A stretch of 58,369 nt of DNA from RGIG3009 sp045578625 (GTDB lineage Bacteria; Bacillota; Clostridia; Oscillospirales; Acutalibacteraceae): positions 1 to 58,369 of the forward strand of contig JAZNKN010000064.1 of the NCBI GenBank assembly GCA_045578625.1. Reading direction: 5' to 3'. Positions 40,348-49,195 of this stretch are shown here, one piece after another. Both the position numbers and the translations under genes were made by a program. The notes below the pieces were generated by a model, which worked only from the letters and a program-made list of their open reading frames with translations, had not been told where the DNA came from and made no database searches. Numbering within the stretch: position 1 is the stretch's first letter; every line of letters starts with the position of its first letter.

Positions 40348-41742
40348 TCAGAATTCTGCAGAGCCGGTGGTGCGGGGGAAGGGCAGCACGTCGCGGATGT
40401 TGGCCATACCGGTGACGTACAGAATGAGACGCTCAAAGCCCAGACCGAAGCCGGCGTGCTTGGCACCGCCGTAGCGACGCAGGTCGAGGTACCACCAGTA
40501 GTCGTCACGTGCGAGACCCAGCTCGTCCATCCGCTGCTCCAGCAGGTCAAGACGCTCCTCACGCTGGCTACCGCCGATGATCTCGCCGACACCGGGGACC
40601 AGCAGATCCATTGCCGCGACGGTCTTGCCATCGTCGTTGAGGCGCATATAGAAGGCCTTGATCTCTTTCGGATAGTCGGTGACGAATACCGGCTGCTTGT
40701 AGACCTGCTCGGTGAGGTAGCGCTCGTGCTCGGTCTGCAGATCGCAGCCCCAGAACACGGGATACTCAAACTGATCCTTGTGCTGCTCCAGGATCGTGAT
40801 CGCCTCGGTGTAGGTCACGTGGGCGAACTCCGAATGGACCAGTGCGTTGAGACGCTCCAGCAGGCTCTTATCGTAGAAGTCGTTGAAGAACTTCATTTCG
40901 TCCGGGCAATGCTCCAGCAGGTAGGCGACCACGTAGGTGATCATATCCTGTGCGAGCTCCATATCGTCCTTCAGGTCGGCAAAGGCGATCTCCGGTTCGA
41001 TCATCCAGAACTCCGCCGCGTGGCGCGCCGTGAAGGAGCGCTCGGCGCGGAAGGTGGGGCCGAAGGTGTAGATCTTGCCGAACGCCATCGCCATACACTC
41101 ACCGGCGAGCTGACCCGACACGGTCAGCGAGGTGTGCTTGCCGAAGAAGTCCTCGGAATAGTCCACCTGACCGTCCTCGGTGCGCGGGACGTTGTCAAGA
41201 TCGAACGAGGTGACGTGGAACATTTCGCCCGCGCCCTCGCAGTCGCTGGAGGTGATGAGGGGGGTGTGCGCATACACGAAGCCGCGCTCCTGAAAGAAGC
41301 GGTGGATGGCGTACGCTGCGACCGAGCGCACACGGAACACCGCACTGAAGGTGTTGGTACGGGGACGCAGGTGCGCGATGGTGCGCAGGAATTCCAGCGA
41401 GTGGCGCTTTTTCTGCAGCGGGTAGTCCGCGGTGGACGCGCCCTCGATCTCCACGCAGGTGGCGTGCAGCTCGCAGGGTTGCTTGGCCTCGGGGGTGAGG
41501 ATCAGCTCGCCCTTGATGACCAGTGCCGCGCCGACGTTCTGGTGGCAGACCTCGTCAAAATTCGCAAGCTTTGCCTGCTCCACGATGATCTGCAGGTTGC
41601 GCTGGCAGCTGCCGTCGTTAAGCTCGATAAACGCGAGATTCTTGGATTGGCGCAGGGTACGCACCCAGCCGCATACCGTCAGCTCGCCGGCGGCGAGCGC
41701 TTCGGCATCCGCGTAAACAGAAGCGATTTCATTACGTTTCAT
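40348..41742 (-). CDS. asnS: Asparaginyl-tRNA synthetase
   Basis: Charges tRNA-Asn with asparagine. The 464-residue class IIb synthetase has an N-terminal OB anticodon-binding domain (VCGWVRTLRQSKNLAFIELN), motif 2 with TFRAERSFTARHAAEFWMIE and motif 3 GFGLGFERLILYVTG. TPLITSSDCEGAGEMFHV is characteristic of AsnRS over AspRS. Gene end, terminator and start (ATG with GGAAGGAA) agree. Confidence 0.97.
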   Translation of the reverse strand: MKRNEIASVYADAEALAAGELTVCGWVRTLRQSKNLAFIELNDGSCQRNLQIIVEQAKLANFDEVCHQNVGAALVIKGELILTPEAKQPCELHATCVEIEGASTADYPLQKKRHSLEFLRTIAHLRPRTNTFSAVFRVRSVAAYAIHRFFQERGFVYAHTPLITSSDCEGAGEMFHVTSFDLDNVPRTEDGQVDYSEDFFGKHTSLTVSGQLAGECMAMAFGKIYTFGPTFRAERSFTARHAAEFWMIEPEIAFADLKDDMELAQDMITYVVAYLLEHCPDEMKFFNDFYDKSLLERLNALVHSEFAHVTYTEAITILEQHKDQFEYPVFWGCDLQTEHERYLTEQVYKQPVFVTDYPKEIKAFYMRLNDDGKTVAAMDLLVPGVGEIIGGSQREERLDLLEQRMDELGLARDDYWWYLDLRRYGGAKHAGFGLGFERLILYVTGMANIRDVLPFPRTTGSAEF

Positions 41743-41779
41743 AGCATATCAGTTCCTTCCGTAAAACCATACAAAGGGT

Positions 41780-41809
41780 ATTATATACTACTTCGGGGTG
41801 AAAAAGCAA
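41780..41809 (-). promoter_or_regulatory. Promoter of asnS
   Basis: Minus-strand TTGCTT (41804-41809), 18 bp, TATAAT (41780-41785). There is no T-box leader between promoter and gene. Confidence 0.65.
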
Positions 41810-41910
41810 GAGGGAGGAGGCAAAAAGATGCAGTTTTGGATGACAGTTCCTCTGACAAAGGGGACCGCTGTGGCGTGCTTGCCCACAGTGAAAAGGGTTT
41901 ATCTGCAACA
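41810..41910. other. Intergenic stretch with no recognised gene
   Basis: Between the asnS promoter and the terminator of the next operon lie about 100 bp. A 43-codon frame at 41828 runs into the terminator and is unlikely to be real. The sequence CCCCTTTGTCAGAGGAAC on the minus strand is reminiscent of short intergenic repeats seen in gut Firmicutes, but I cannot confirm it. Confidence 0.3.
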
Positions 41911-41945
41911 AGAGAAAAACAGCCGCCCGCAGGCGGCTGTTTTTT
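41910..41945 (-). terminator. Terminator of the envelope-protein operon
   Basis: A 12-bp stem AAAACAGCCGCC/GGCGGCTGTTTT (41916-41927, 41932-41943), T-rich on the minus strand past 41916. Confidence 0.85.
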
Positions 41946-42003
41946 CAACGCGAAAATGACGGTGTTTTGCAAAAGGATACGAGGGTTCGCCTTAGGTGAT
42001 CAT

Positions 42004-43182
42004 TTATGCTTCCGGCTGCGTTTCCGGTTCGGGAGTCGGCTCGGGGATGGGTTGCGCTACGCCGTCAACGGCAAGCGCGCACAGCGTCCATTCGCCGTCT
42101 GCCTGCAGGAAGGTCATATCGTACACGACCGCGGTCTCGCCGACGGTGGGCGTGCCGTCCTCCGCCAGAGTGACCGGCATAAATTTGACGGTGCAGGTGA
42201 AGTCGCTTTCGGAATAGCGGCTGTAGTCGCTGACGGTCAGCTCCTGCAGTGACACGGTCTCGGTGGTGTAGTGGGCGGTGACCGTCTCGGCGGCCAGTTC
42301 CTCATGGAGCGAGCGCTCGTAGCCGTCGTCTGCCAGCATCAGCAGCAGGTGGCGATCCTTTTCGATGCGGATGCACTCGTTGCCGCTGAGTCCGTTGGCC
42401 TGAATATCCGGCTCGAGCAACAGACCCTCCAGCGTGTAGGTGCGGATGACCGGCAGCGTCACGTCAGTCTCAAAATCAAATACCGTGGATTGCACCTCGG
42501 TCACCGAAACGACATCCGACGGCAGCAGATCGACGTTGTTGCCGTTGATGTACAGATCGATATCCTCGGAGGCGGTAACGGTGTAGGTGGGCTGATAGAT
42601 CAGCTCGGTCGTGACGTACCACGTGGTGGTGCCGTCCCCAGCGGTCTCACTGGTGACGAGCAGGGTGGACAGCTTGTCCTTGCCGTTGCTGTACAGATTG
42701 TAGCGCTGCACGGTATCGTCCGTCGTGACCTGCCCTACCACCGATAGCTTGCCGGCACCGTTGTAAAGGGCTTTGAGATACGCGATGTAGTCCTCCTTGG
42801 TGTTGAGCTCCGTCGGCTGAAAGCCGGAGGAGGCATACAGCGTTTCGTAGTCGCCTTTTTCGATCAGCTCCATATAGGCTTGCAGCGGCGGCTCGTTCAC
42901 CGAGGATTCGTACCCGACGAGCAGGTTTTGGAAATACCACAGTGCCACGGCTACGGCGGCCAGAAGCAGTACGGTGAAAATGCCGAAGAAGATCGTAAAG
43001 CCGCGGCGGGGACGTGCAGTGGGCAATTCCGGCTCGGGCAGCTCCTCGGCGGGCTCGTCCGCGTCAAGCTCCGGTGGGATCTCGGCCTTGATCTCCTCCT
43101 CGGGAGAGATGACGGTCTCGGCCAGCGGGGCATCTTCCGCAAAGATGTCGGCCTCGGTCATCGGCTGTTGCTGTTCGGTCAT
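42004..43182 (-). CDS. Single-pass envelope protein with extracellular NTF2-like region, function unknown
   Basis: A 392-residue protein. Residues 1-57 are acidic and cytoplasmic, a membrane helix lies at about 63-86, and the rest is outside. The first extracellular part (90-200; AYMELIEKGDYETLYASSG) looks like an NTF2-like fold, followed by a middle segment and a second similar part (300-370; VYDMTFLQADGEWTLCAL). The order recalls the N-terminal domains of low-affinity penicillin-binding proteins, but no transpeptidase follows. It ends in a Pro/Glu tail. I do not recognise the family. It is 25 bp downstream of the glycosidase-family gene and co-transcribed with it. Confidence 0.7.
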   Translation of the reverse strand: MTEQQQPMTEADIFAEDAPLAETVISPEEEIKAEIPPELDADEPAEELPEPELPTARPRRGFTIFFGIFTVLLLAAVAVALWYFQNLLVGYESSVNEPPLQAYMELIEKGDYETLYASSGFQPTELNTKEDYIAYLKALYNGAGKLSVVGQVTTDDTVQRYNLYSNGKDKLSTLLVTSETAGDGTTTWYVTTELIYQPTYTVTASEDIDLYINGNNVDLLPSDVVSVTEVQSTVFDFETDVTLPVIRTYTLEGLLLEPDIQANGLSGNECIRIEKDRHLLLMLADDGYERSLHEELAAETVTAHYTTETVSLQELTVSDYSRYSESDFTCTVKFMPVTLAEDGTPTVGETAVVYDMTFLQADGEWTLCALAVDGVAQPIPEPTPEPETQPEA

Positions 43183-43207
43183 CAGAGGGCCCTCCTTTCC
43201 GATGCGG

Positions 43208-44209
43208 TCATTTCACAACGAACGCAACGGGTGCGCAGCGATCCTGCGCGTCGACCGTTTCGTTCAGTAGCTTGTTTTGGTACACCAGAGCAGCGGAATC
43301 GCTGCTGTCCAGGATCGCGGCGTTGACCGCGCCGCGGTTCAGCATTTCGCGGATGCAATCCTCCAGCAGCACGCCGGGGGCGGTCTGCTTGACCCCGTCG
43401 AGCACCATCATCAGTATCGCACCGTCGGCACGCTGACCGATGACAGCGCGGGGATGGATGCCGTCGCCCAGACCGGCGATCTCCACCGCCTCACCGTTGA
43501 CGATGATGGCGGCGCTGTCGGCGCAGATGGCGTTACGAATGCCCATATTGTCCGCTTCCGTCATTGCTTTTTCCACCGTCATCGGGCCGACGATCAGGCG
43601 ATTGCTCCAATCGAAGGCGATGACCGAGAAGGCAGTGGCGTTGTCGGTGCTGTTGCTAAAGATGAGTTTACCGTCCTGAATAACGAAGCCGGTCGGTACG
43701 CCGCCCATACCGCTGCACATAGCAGCGATGGCTTCGGACTGTTTGGCAAAATGCTCCGCTGAAGCGCCGGTGCCGTTTTCATCAAAGGCGGAGAGGCAGG
43801 ACAGCTCCATACGGGAGGGATCCCGAACGATCAGCAGCTTGCCGGTGTAGGAAGCGCCCTTGATCTCCACAAGCTCAATGGGATCGGCGTCCGGATCGGC
43901 ACTTTCGATAAAGCCGAAGGTGGTGTCGGTGACGGAGCCGGCCGGCATCAGGCGGTTTTCGTTCAGGATGGCGGTGATCTGTGCATCCGACAGGAACAGC
44001 CCCGCCAGCGGTTTGAGCAGCTCGTTCTGCTGTGCCGTGGTGACGAACAGATCACGCGCGGTGGGGGACGGCCCGCGACAGATCAGCGCGAGCGCGCCGG
44101 TCAACAACAGCGCTGCCGCGAGCAGCGTTACGCCGAGTACGGCAAAAAAGCGTCCGATAAACCGAAGCACCGGATGCTCCCGCCGCATACGTTCTGAGGA
44201 ATGTTTCAT
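43208..44209 (-). CDS. Membrane-anchored phosphodiester glycosidase family (NAGPA) protein
   Basis: A 333-residue protein with a basic N-terminus, a membrane helix at about 17-44 and an extracellular NAGPA domain (PF09992-type, about 130-333). Motifs: ELVEIKGASYTGKLLIV, ICADSAAIIVNGE, GIHPRAVIGQRADGAILMMV and a final SDSAALVYQNKLLN. In bacteria the family is found in envelope and spore-associated phosphodiester N-acetylglucosaminidase-like proteins; activity here is inferred from the domain only. The ATG at 44209 has AAAGGATG upstream. It is followed in operon by the unknown envelope protein. Confidence 0.83.
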   Translation of the reverse strand: MKHSSERMRREHPVLRFIGRFFAVLGVTLLAAALLLTGALALICRGPSPTARDLFVTTAQQNELLKPLAGLFLSDAQITAILNENRLMPAGSVTDTTFGFIESADPDADPIELVEIKGASYTGKLLIVRDPSRMELSCLSAFDENGTGASAEHFAKQSEAIAAMCSGMGGVPTGFVIQDGKLIFSNSTDNATAFSVIAFDWSNRLIVGPMTVEKAMTEADNMGIRNAICADSAAIIVNGEAVEIAGLGDGIHPRAVIGQRADGAILMMVLDGVKQTAPGVLLEDCIREMLNRGAVNAAILDSSDSAALVYQNKLLNETVDAQDRCAPVAFVVK

Positions 44210-44257
44210 ATACACACATCCTTTAGACGATACTGAATGCAAATAATAGATATATTT

Positions 44258-44287
44258 ATAATAGCATGAAGCAGAGGTTCTTGTCAA
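44258..44287 (-). promoter_or_regulatory. Promoter of the NAGPA operon
   Basis: Minus-strand TTGACA (44282-44287), 18 bp, TATTAT (44258-44263). Its -35 shares five bases with the -35 of the divergent cca promoter. Confidence 0.65.
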
Positions 44288-44309
44288 TCGGGATCAAATG
44301 TGATATGAT
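44281..44309 (+). promoter_or_regulatory. Promoter of the cca-prfC operon
   Basis: TTGTCA (44281-44286), 17 bp, TATGAT (44304-44309) preceded by TG (extended -10). Confidence 0.68.
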
Positions 44310-44342
44310 AAGCGAGTGATGGAGAGGAAAGGAGGGGTCGGT

Positions 44343-45695
44343 ATGCGGTTGCCGCCGCAGGTGCAGGAGGCAATGGAGCGGTTGTCGGACGGTGGCTTTG
44401 CGTGTCACGCGGTCGGCGGCTGTGTGCGTGACAGCCTGCTCGGTCTGACCCCTCACGATTGGGATCTCACCACAAGTGCCCTGCCGGAGCAGGTGGCGGC
44501 GCTGTTTGCTGAGTATACCGTCATTCCCACCGGTATGCAGCACGGCACCGTGACGGTGCTGATCGACGGAATGCCGCTGGAGATCACCACCTATCGGGCG
44601 GACGGTGAGTATCATGATCACCGCCGCCCCGCATCAGTGCGCTTTGTTCCCGACATTACCGAGGATCTGCGCCGGCGGGATTTCACCGTCAACGCGATGG
44701 CGTGGAACCCCGACAGCGGGCTGTGCGATCCGTTCGGCGGCGCTGCCGATATGGATGCCCGCCTGCTGCGCTGTGTGGGCGATCCTCAGGAGCGGTTCAA
44801 CGAGGACGCGCTGCGTATCCTGCGGGCGCTGCGCTTTGCAGCGACGTACGGCTTTGCCATTGAGGAGCAGACTGCCGCGGCGCTGTTTCACTGTGCGCCG
44901 CTGTTGCGTACCGTGGCGGCGGAGCGGGTGCGCGCCGAGCTGGATCGGTTACTGGTAGGTGACTGTGTCGGTGCGGTGCTGCGTACGTATCACGAGGTGC
45001 TGTATCCGGTGCTTCCCGAACTGGAGGCGATGGCGGGTTTGCGGCAGTACACCCGTTATCACGATAAGGACGTGCTGATGCACACCATCGCTGCGGTGGA
45101 GGCTGCGCCGCCGACATTGCCGGTGCGGCTGGCGCTGCTGCTGCACGACGTGGGCAAGCCGCGGTGCTTTACCCGCGATGCGGACGGTGTCGGGCATTTT
45201 TACGGACACGCCGCTGTCGGCGAGGAGATCGCAGTCACGGTTATGCGACGACTGCGGTACGATCGCCGCACACAGGAAACGGTGTGCCGTTTGGTGAAGT
45301 ATCACGACACACCTATCCCCGATACCGACGCGGGGGTGCGCCGCCGCCTCAATCGCTTGGGCGAAGAGGAACTGCGGCTGCTGCTCGACGTGATGGAGGG
45401 GGATTGCCGCGCCCACGCCGCGTGGGTAGTGCCGTCGCGTCTGGCGGCGCTGGACGCACTGCGCGAGCGGTTGGAACGCATCGTGGCCGAGGGACAGTGC
45501 GTGTCGCTGAAAACGCTGGCGATCGACGGGGACGATCTGTTGGCCGCCGGTGTTGCGGCAGGGCCGATGCTGGGCGAATGCCTCCGCTACGTGCTGGATG
45601 AGGTGTTGGCGGGAAAAATCCCCAACGAACACGATATCCTGCTTGCAAAAGGGCTTGATTATTTCGGTAAAAACCGATACAATAAGATGATGTAA
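44343..45695 (+). CDS. cca: CCA tRNA nucleotidyltransferase
   Basis: Adds or repairs the 3' CCA of tRNAs. The 450-residue protein has the class II nucleotidyltransferase head (AVGGCVRDSLLG, the DWDLTT catalytic pair), RRRDFTVNAMAWNP, the FNEDALRILRALRFAATYGF neck motif and an HD phosphohydrolase-type domain in the body (LLLHDVGKPRCF). The ATG at 44343 has AAAGGAGGGG upstream. It opens an operon with prfC, an ArsC-like gene, mutY, dCMP deaminase and a fabG-like gene. Confidence 0.95.
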   Translation: MRLPPQVQEAMERLSDGGFACHAVGGCVRDSLLGLTPHDWDLTTSALPEQVAALFAEYTVIPTGMQHGTVTVLIDGMPLEITTYRADGEYHDHRRPASVRFVPDITEDLRRRDFTVNAMAWNPDSGLCDPFGGAADMDARLLRCVGDPQERFNEDALRILRALRFAATYGFAIEEQTAAALFHCAPLLRTVAAERVRAELDRLLVGDCVGAVLRTYHEVLYPVLPELEAMAGLRQYTRYHDKDVLMHTIAAVEAAPPTLPVRLALLLHDVGKPRCFTRDADGVGHFYGHAAVGEEIAVTVMRRLRYDRRTQETVCRLVKYHDTPIPDTDAGVRRRLNRLGEEELRLLLDVMEGDCRAHAAWVVPSRLAALDALRERLERIVAEGQCVSLKTLAIDGDDLLAAGVAAGPMLGECLRYVLDEVLAGKIPNEHDILLAKGLDYFGKNRYNKMM

Positions 45696-45716
45696 CAAGA
45701 TTCGGGAGGAACACCT

Positions 45717-47303
45717 GTGGCGAATTATAAAAACGAGATCGAACGGCGGCGCACCTTTGCGATCATTTCGCACCCCGACGCCGGTAAAACGACCCTGACC
45801 GAAAAATTTCTGCTGTACGGCGGTGCGATCGCATCCGCCGGTATGGTCAAGGGCAAAAAATCTATGAAGCACGCGGTATCGGACTGGATGGAGATCGAAA
45901 AGCAGCGCGGCATTTCCGTGACCTCGTCGGTCCTCCAGTTTGAGTACGACGGCTACTGTGTCAATATTCTGGATACCCCAGGTCACCAGGACTTCTCCGA
46001 GGATACCTACCGCACGCTGATGGCGGCGGACTCCGCAGTGATGGTCATCGACGCCTCCAAGGGTGTGGAAAAGCAGACGGTCAAGCTGTTTAAGGTCTGC
46101 ATGATGCGCGACATTCCGGTGTTTACCTTCATCAATAAGATGGACCGCGAGGCGCGCGATCCGTACGAGTTGATGGCGGATATCGAAAGCGTACTGGGCA
46201 TCCAGACCTATCCCGTGAACTGGCCGATCGGCTCCGGCAAGGAGTTTAAGGGCGTGTACGAGCGGGACAACAACCGCGTGCTGTCCTTTGAATACAACGG
46301 CATCGGTCACGCGGCGGACGCTAAGGTGACCGACCTGGACGATCCCGCGCTGAAGGGGCTGTTGGGTGACGAGTTGTACCAAACGCTGATGGACGACCGC
46401 GAGCTGTTGGACGGCGCGGGCGGTGATTTCGATCTGCAGCGCGTGCGTCAGGGGAAGCTGTCGCCGGTGTTCTTCGGCTCGGCGCTGACCAACTTCGGTG
46501 TGCAGCCGTTTTTGGAGAATTTCCTGAAAATGACGACGCCGCCGCTGTCCCGCCGCTGCGCCGAGGGCGAGGTCGATCCGTTTGATGACGATTTTTCGGC
46601 CTTCGTGTTCAAGATCCAAGCGAATATGAACAAGGCTCACCGCGACCGTATCGCGTTTATGCGTATCTGCTCGGGTAAGTTTGAAAAAGGCCAGGAGGTC
46701 TACCACGTCCAAGGCGGGCGCAAGACCAAGCTGTCTCAGCCGCAGCAGATGATGGCGCAGGATCGCGAGATCGTGGAGGAGGCCTACGCCGGTGACATCA
46801 TCGGCGTGTTTGATCCGGGTGTGTTCTCCATCGGTGACACGGTGTGTGCCGGTTCAAAGAAGCTGCAGTTTGAGGGTATCCCGACCTTCGCGCCGGAGCA
46901 TTTTCGTCTGGTGCGGCAGAAGGATACCATGAAGCGCAAGCAATTTATCAAGGGTACTTCGCAGATCGCTCAAGAGGGTGCCATCCAGATCTTTCAGGAG
47001 CTGGGCGGCGGTATGGAAGAGGTCATCGTCGGCGTGGTGGGAACGCTGCAGTTCGACGTGTTGGAATACCGCCTGAAGAACGAGTACGGCGTGGACGTCA
47101 TTATGGAGGGCCTACCGTATTCGTACATCCGTTGGATCGTGGGGGAGGATGTGGACGTCAAGGGGCTTGACCTGACCTCCGACACCCGCCGTGTGCAGGA
47201 TCTGCGTGGCAATCCGCTGCTGCTCTTTACCAGCAGCTGGAACATCCAGTGGGCGCTGGATCACAACAAGGGCTTGGAATTGCAGGAGTTCAGCCGCTCC
47301 TGA
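45717..47303 (+). CDS. prfC: Peptide chain release factor 3
   Basis: A GTPase that removes RF1/RF2 from the ribosome after termination. The 528-residue protein has SHPDAGKTTLTEKFLLYGGA (P-loop), DTPGHQDFSEDTYRTL, NKMDREARDPYEL and the RF3-specific C-terminal blocks GGRKTKLSQPQQMMAQDRE and LGGGMEEVIVGVVGTLQFDV. The GTG start has GGGAGG at 10 bp. Operon position after cca suggests a tRNA/translation grouping. Confidence 0.96.
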   Translation: MANYKNEIERRRTFAIISHPDAGKTTLTEKFLLYGGAIASAGMVKGKKSMKHAVSDWMEIEKQRGISVTSSVLQFEYDGYCVNILDTPGHQDFSEDTYRTLMAADSAVMVIDASKGVEKQTVKLFKVCMMRDIPVFTFINKMDREARDPYELMADIESVLGIQTYPVNWPIGSGKEFKGVYERDNNRVLSFEYNGIGHAADAKVTDLDDPALKGLLGDELYQTLMDDRELLDGAGGDFDLQRVRQGKLSPVFFGSALTNFGVQPFLENFLKMTTPPLSRRCAEGEVDPFDDDFSAFVFKIQANMNKAHRDRIAFMRICSGKFEKGQEVYHVQGGRKTKLSQPQQMMAQDREIVEEAYAGDIIGVFDPGVFSIGDTVCAGSKKLQFEGIPTFAPEHFRLVRQKDTMKRKQFIKGTSQIAQEGAIQIFQELGGGMEEVIVGVVGTLQFDVLEYRLKNEYGVDVIMEGLPYSYIRWIVGEDVDVKGLDLTSDTRRVQDLRGNPLLLFTSSWNIQWALDHNKGLELQEFSRS

Positions 47304-47313
47304 GGAGACGACT

Positions 47314-47655
47314 ATGAACATTCAGATATTCGGCCGCTCCAAATGCTTCGATACCAAAAAGGCGGAGCGGTATTTCAAGGAACGTCGCATCAACTATCAG
47401 CGGGTCGAGGTGGACAAGTACGGTATCAGCCGACGCGAGCTGGAAAGCGTTTGCGCAGCGGTGGGTGGCTTGGATGCGCTCATCGACCCCAAGGCCAAGG
47501 AGGCCGCACTTATCCGCTATCTGGCGTATGAGAATGATAAGCTGGAAAAGCTGTTGGAGACCCCGAAGGCGCTGCGCACGCCCATCGTGCGCAACGGCAA
47601 GCAGGCGACGGTGGGCTATTGCCCGGAGGTCTGGGAACAATGGCAAAACGCGTAA
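47314..47655 (+). CDS. ArsC/Spx family protein
   Basis: A 113-residue thioredoxin-fold protein of the arsenate reductase/Spx family. The single Cys11 is in FGRSKCFDTKKAERYF; the rest fits the ArsC pattern RRINYQRVEVDKYGISRREL and TPIVRNGKQATVGYCPEVWE. Arsenic is not implied: relatives are redox or regulatory proteins. GAGGAG precedes the ATG. Its 3' end overlaps the mutY start by 16 bp. Confidence 0.88.
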   Translation: MNIQIFGRSKCFDTKKAERYFKERRINYQRVEVDKYGISRRELESVCAAVGGLDALIDPKAKEAALIRYLAYENDKLEKLLETPKALRTPIVRNGKQATVGYCPEVWEQWQNA

Positions 47656-48716
47656 AGCCGATCGAGGGGATCGCCGAACCATTGGTGCGGTGGTACACCG
47701 CGCATGAACGCGCCTTTCCGTGGCGCACGCAACCGACGCCGTACCGCGTGTGGGTGTCGGAGATCATGCTGCAGCAGACGCGCATTGAAGCGGCGCTGCC
47801 GTATTTCGATCGGTTTATGGAAGCACTGCCGACACTGCGCGATCTGGCCGAAGCGCCGGAGGACGTGCTGCTCAAGCTGTGGGAGGGTCTCGGCTATTAC
47901 AGCCGTGTGCGCAACCTGCAAAAGGCGGCGCAGCAGGTGGTGCGTGACTACGGCGGCGAGCTGCCGTCGTCATACGGCGAGCTTCTGGGGCTACCCGGTA
48001 TCGGGGAGTATACCGCCGGCGCCATCGCCTCCATTGCGTTCGGCAAGCGTGCCGCGGCGGTGGACGGCAACGTGCTGCGCGTGATGGCACGGCTGACAGA
48101 CGACGACCGTGACGTGATGCAGACCAAGCCGCGCCGCGAGCTGTCGGCGCTTGTGAACCGTCTCGTACCGGAGGAGGCACCGGGCGAGTTTAATCAGGGC
48201 TTGATGGAGCTGGGAGAGACGGTGTGTCTGCCCAATGCAATGCCGAAATGCAGCGAATGTCCGCTGCGTGACTACTGTGCCGTTGCCGGCGAGGAACGCG
48301 CCCGCGACCTGCCGACCCGCGCCGCGCCGAAGCCGCGCCGCGTGGAGCAGCGTACGGTGCTGACCGTTATCAGTGAGGGATCGCCCCGCCGCGTGCTGCT
48401 GCATCGGCGGGAGGCGCGCGGTCTGCTCGGCGGGATGTGGGAGCTGCCCAATTTCCTGACCGACAGTGCCGATACGGTTTCGGGTCTGTCCGACGCGGTG
48501 ATCGATACTGCGCCGCTGGACGTCGGCCGCCACGTGTTTTCCCACGTGGAATGGCAGATGGAGGGACGGCTCATTTTGGCAAAGCCTTTTACGCCGGACG
48601 AGGGCTACCGCTGGGTGACGGCTGAGGAGCTGTCCGCCTACGCACTGCCCACGGCGTTTCGCACGTATACTGTCGCATTGCCCCAATTACTCACTACTGA
48701 GGAGGATGTCCAATGA
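47640..48716 (+). CDS. mutY: A/G-specific adenine glycosylase
   Basis: Removes adenine mispaired with 8-oxoguanine. The 358-residue protein has SEIMLQQTRIEAALPYF, the helix-hairpin-helix LPGIGEYTAGAIASIAFG, AVDGNVLRV (catalytic Asp) and a four-Cys [4Fe-4S] site CLPNAMPKCSECPLRDYC, followed by the NUDIX-like 8-oxoG recognition domain (LLGGMWELPNF). The ATG at 47640 has CGGAGGT 12 bp upstream inside the preceding gene. It overlaps the deaminase start by 4 bp. Confidence 0.95.
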   Translation: MAKRVKPIEGIAEPLVRWYTAHERAFPWRTQPTPYRVWVSEIMLQQTRIEAALPYFDRFMEALPTLRDLAEAPEDVLLKLWEGLGYYSRVRNLQKAAQQVVRDYGGELPSSYGELLGLPGIGEYTAGAIASIAFGKRAAAVDGNVLRVMARLTDDDRDVMQTKPRRELSALVNRLVPEEAPGEFNQGLMELGETVCLPNAMPKCSECPLRDYCAVAGEERARDLPTRAAPKPRRVEQRTVLTVISEGSPRRVLLHRREARGLLGGMWELPNFLTDSADTVSGLSDAVIDTAPLDVGRHVFSHVEWQMEGRLILAKPFTPDEGYRWVTAEELSAYALPTAFRTYTVALPQLLTTEEDVQ

Positions 48717-49192
48717 AGCGGGATGACTATCTGTCTTGGGACGAATATTTTATGGGAGTGGCGCTGCTGTCGGCACAGCGCAGCAAGGATCCCGGAACGC
48801 AGGTCGGTGCCTGCATCGTGGGTCAGGATAACAAGATCCTGTCGATGGGCTACAACGGTATGCCGATCGGCTGTCCGGACGACGAGATGCCGTGGGATCG
48901 CGACGGCGCACCACTGGATACCAAGTATCTGTTCGTATGCCACGCCGAGCTCAACGCGATCCTCAACCACGGCCGTGCCGGTCTGAAGGGGGCGAAGGTA
49001 TACACCACACTGTTTCCCTGCAACGAGTGCGCCAAGGCGATCATTCAGTCGGGTATCCGCGAGGTCATTTATTTGCAGGACAAGTATGCCGATACCGATT
49101 CGGTCATCGCTTCCAAGCGGATGTTTGATATGACCGGTGTGACGTATCGCCCGTTCAAATCCGACAAGAAATCGGTCACGCTGGAGCTGTAA
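48713..49192 (+). CDS. dCMP deaminase family protein
   Basis: A 159-residue zinc deaminase converting dCMP to dUMP for thymidylate synthesis. It has the zinc site CHAELNAIL (His, catalytic Glu) and PCNECAKAIIQSG (Cys pair), a further GTQVGACIV segment and YNGMPIGC. Length fits ComEB-type clostridial proteins. The start overlaps the mutY stop and has GAGGAG upstream. Confidence 0.94.
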   Translation: MKRDDYLSWDEYFMGVALLSAQRSKDPGTQVGACIVGQDNKILSMGYNGMPIGCPDDEMPWDRDGAPLDTKYLFVCHAELNAILNHGRAGLKGAKVYTTLFPCNECAKAIIQSGIREVIYLQDKYADTDSVIASKRMFDMTGVTYRPFKSDKKSVTLEL

Positions 49193-49195
49193 GTC

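Noticed and set aside
41828..41959. 43-codon small protein upstream of asnS
   Set aside because: It reads through a strong terminator stem and has no support beyond an A/G-rich stretch before the ATG.
47314..47655. Arsenate resistance gene
   Set aside because: The ArsC fold and one Cys are shared with many non-arsenic Spx/ArsC-like proteins, and no ars genes are nearby.
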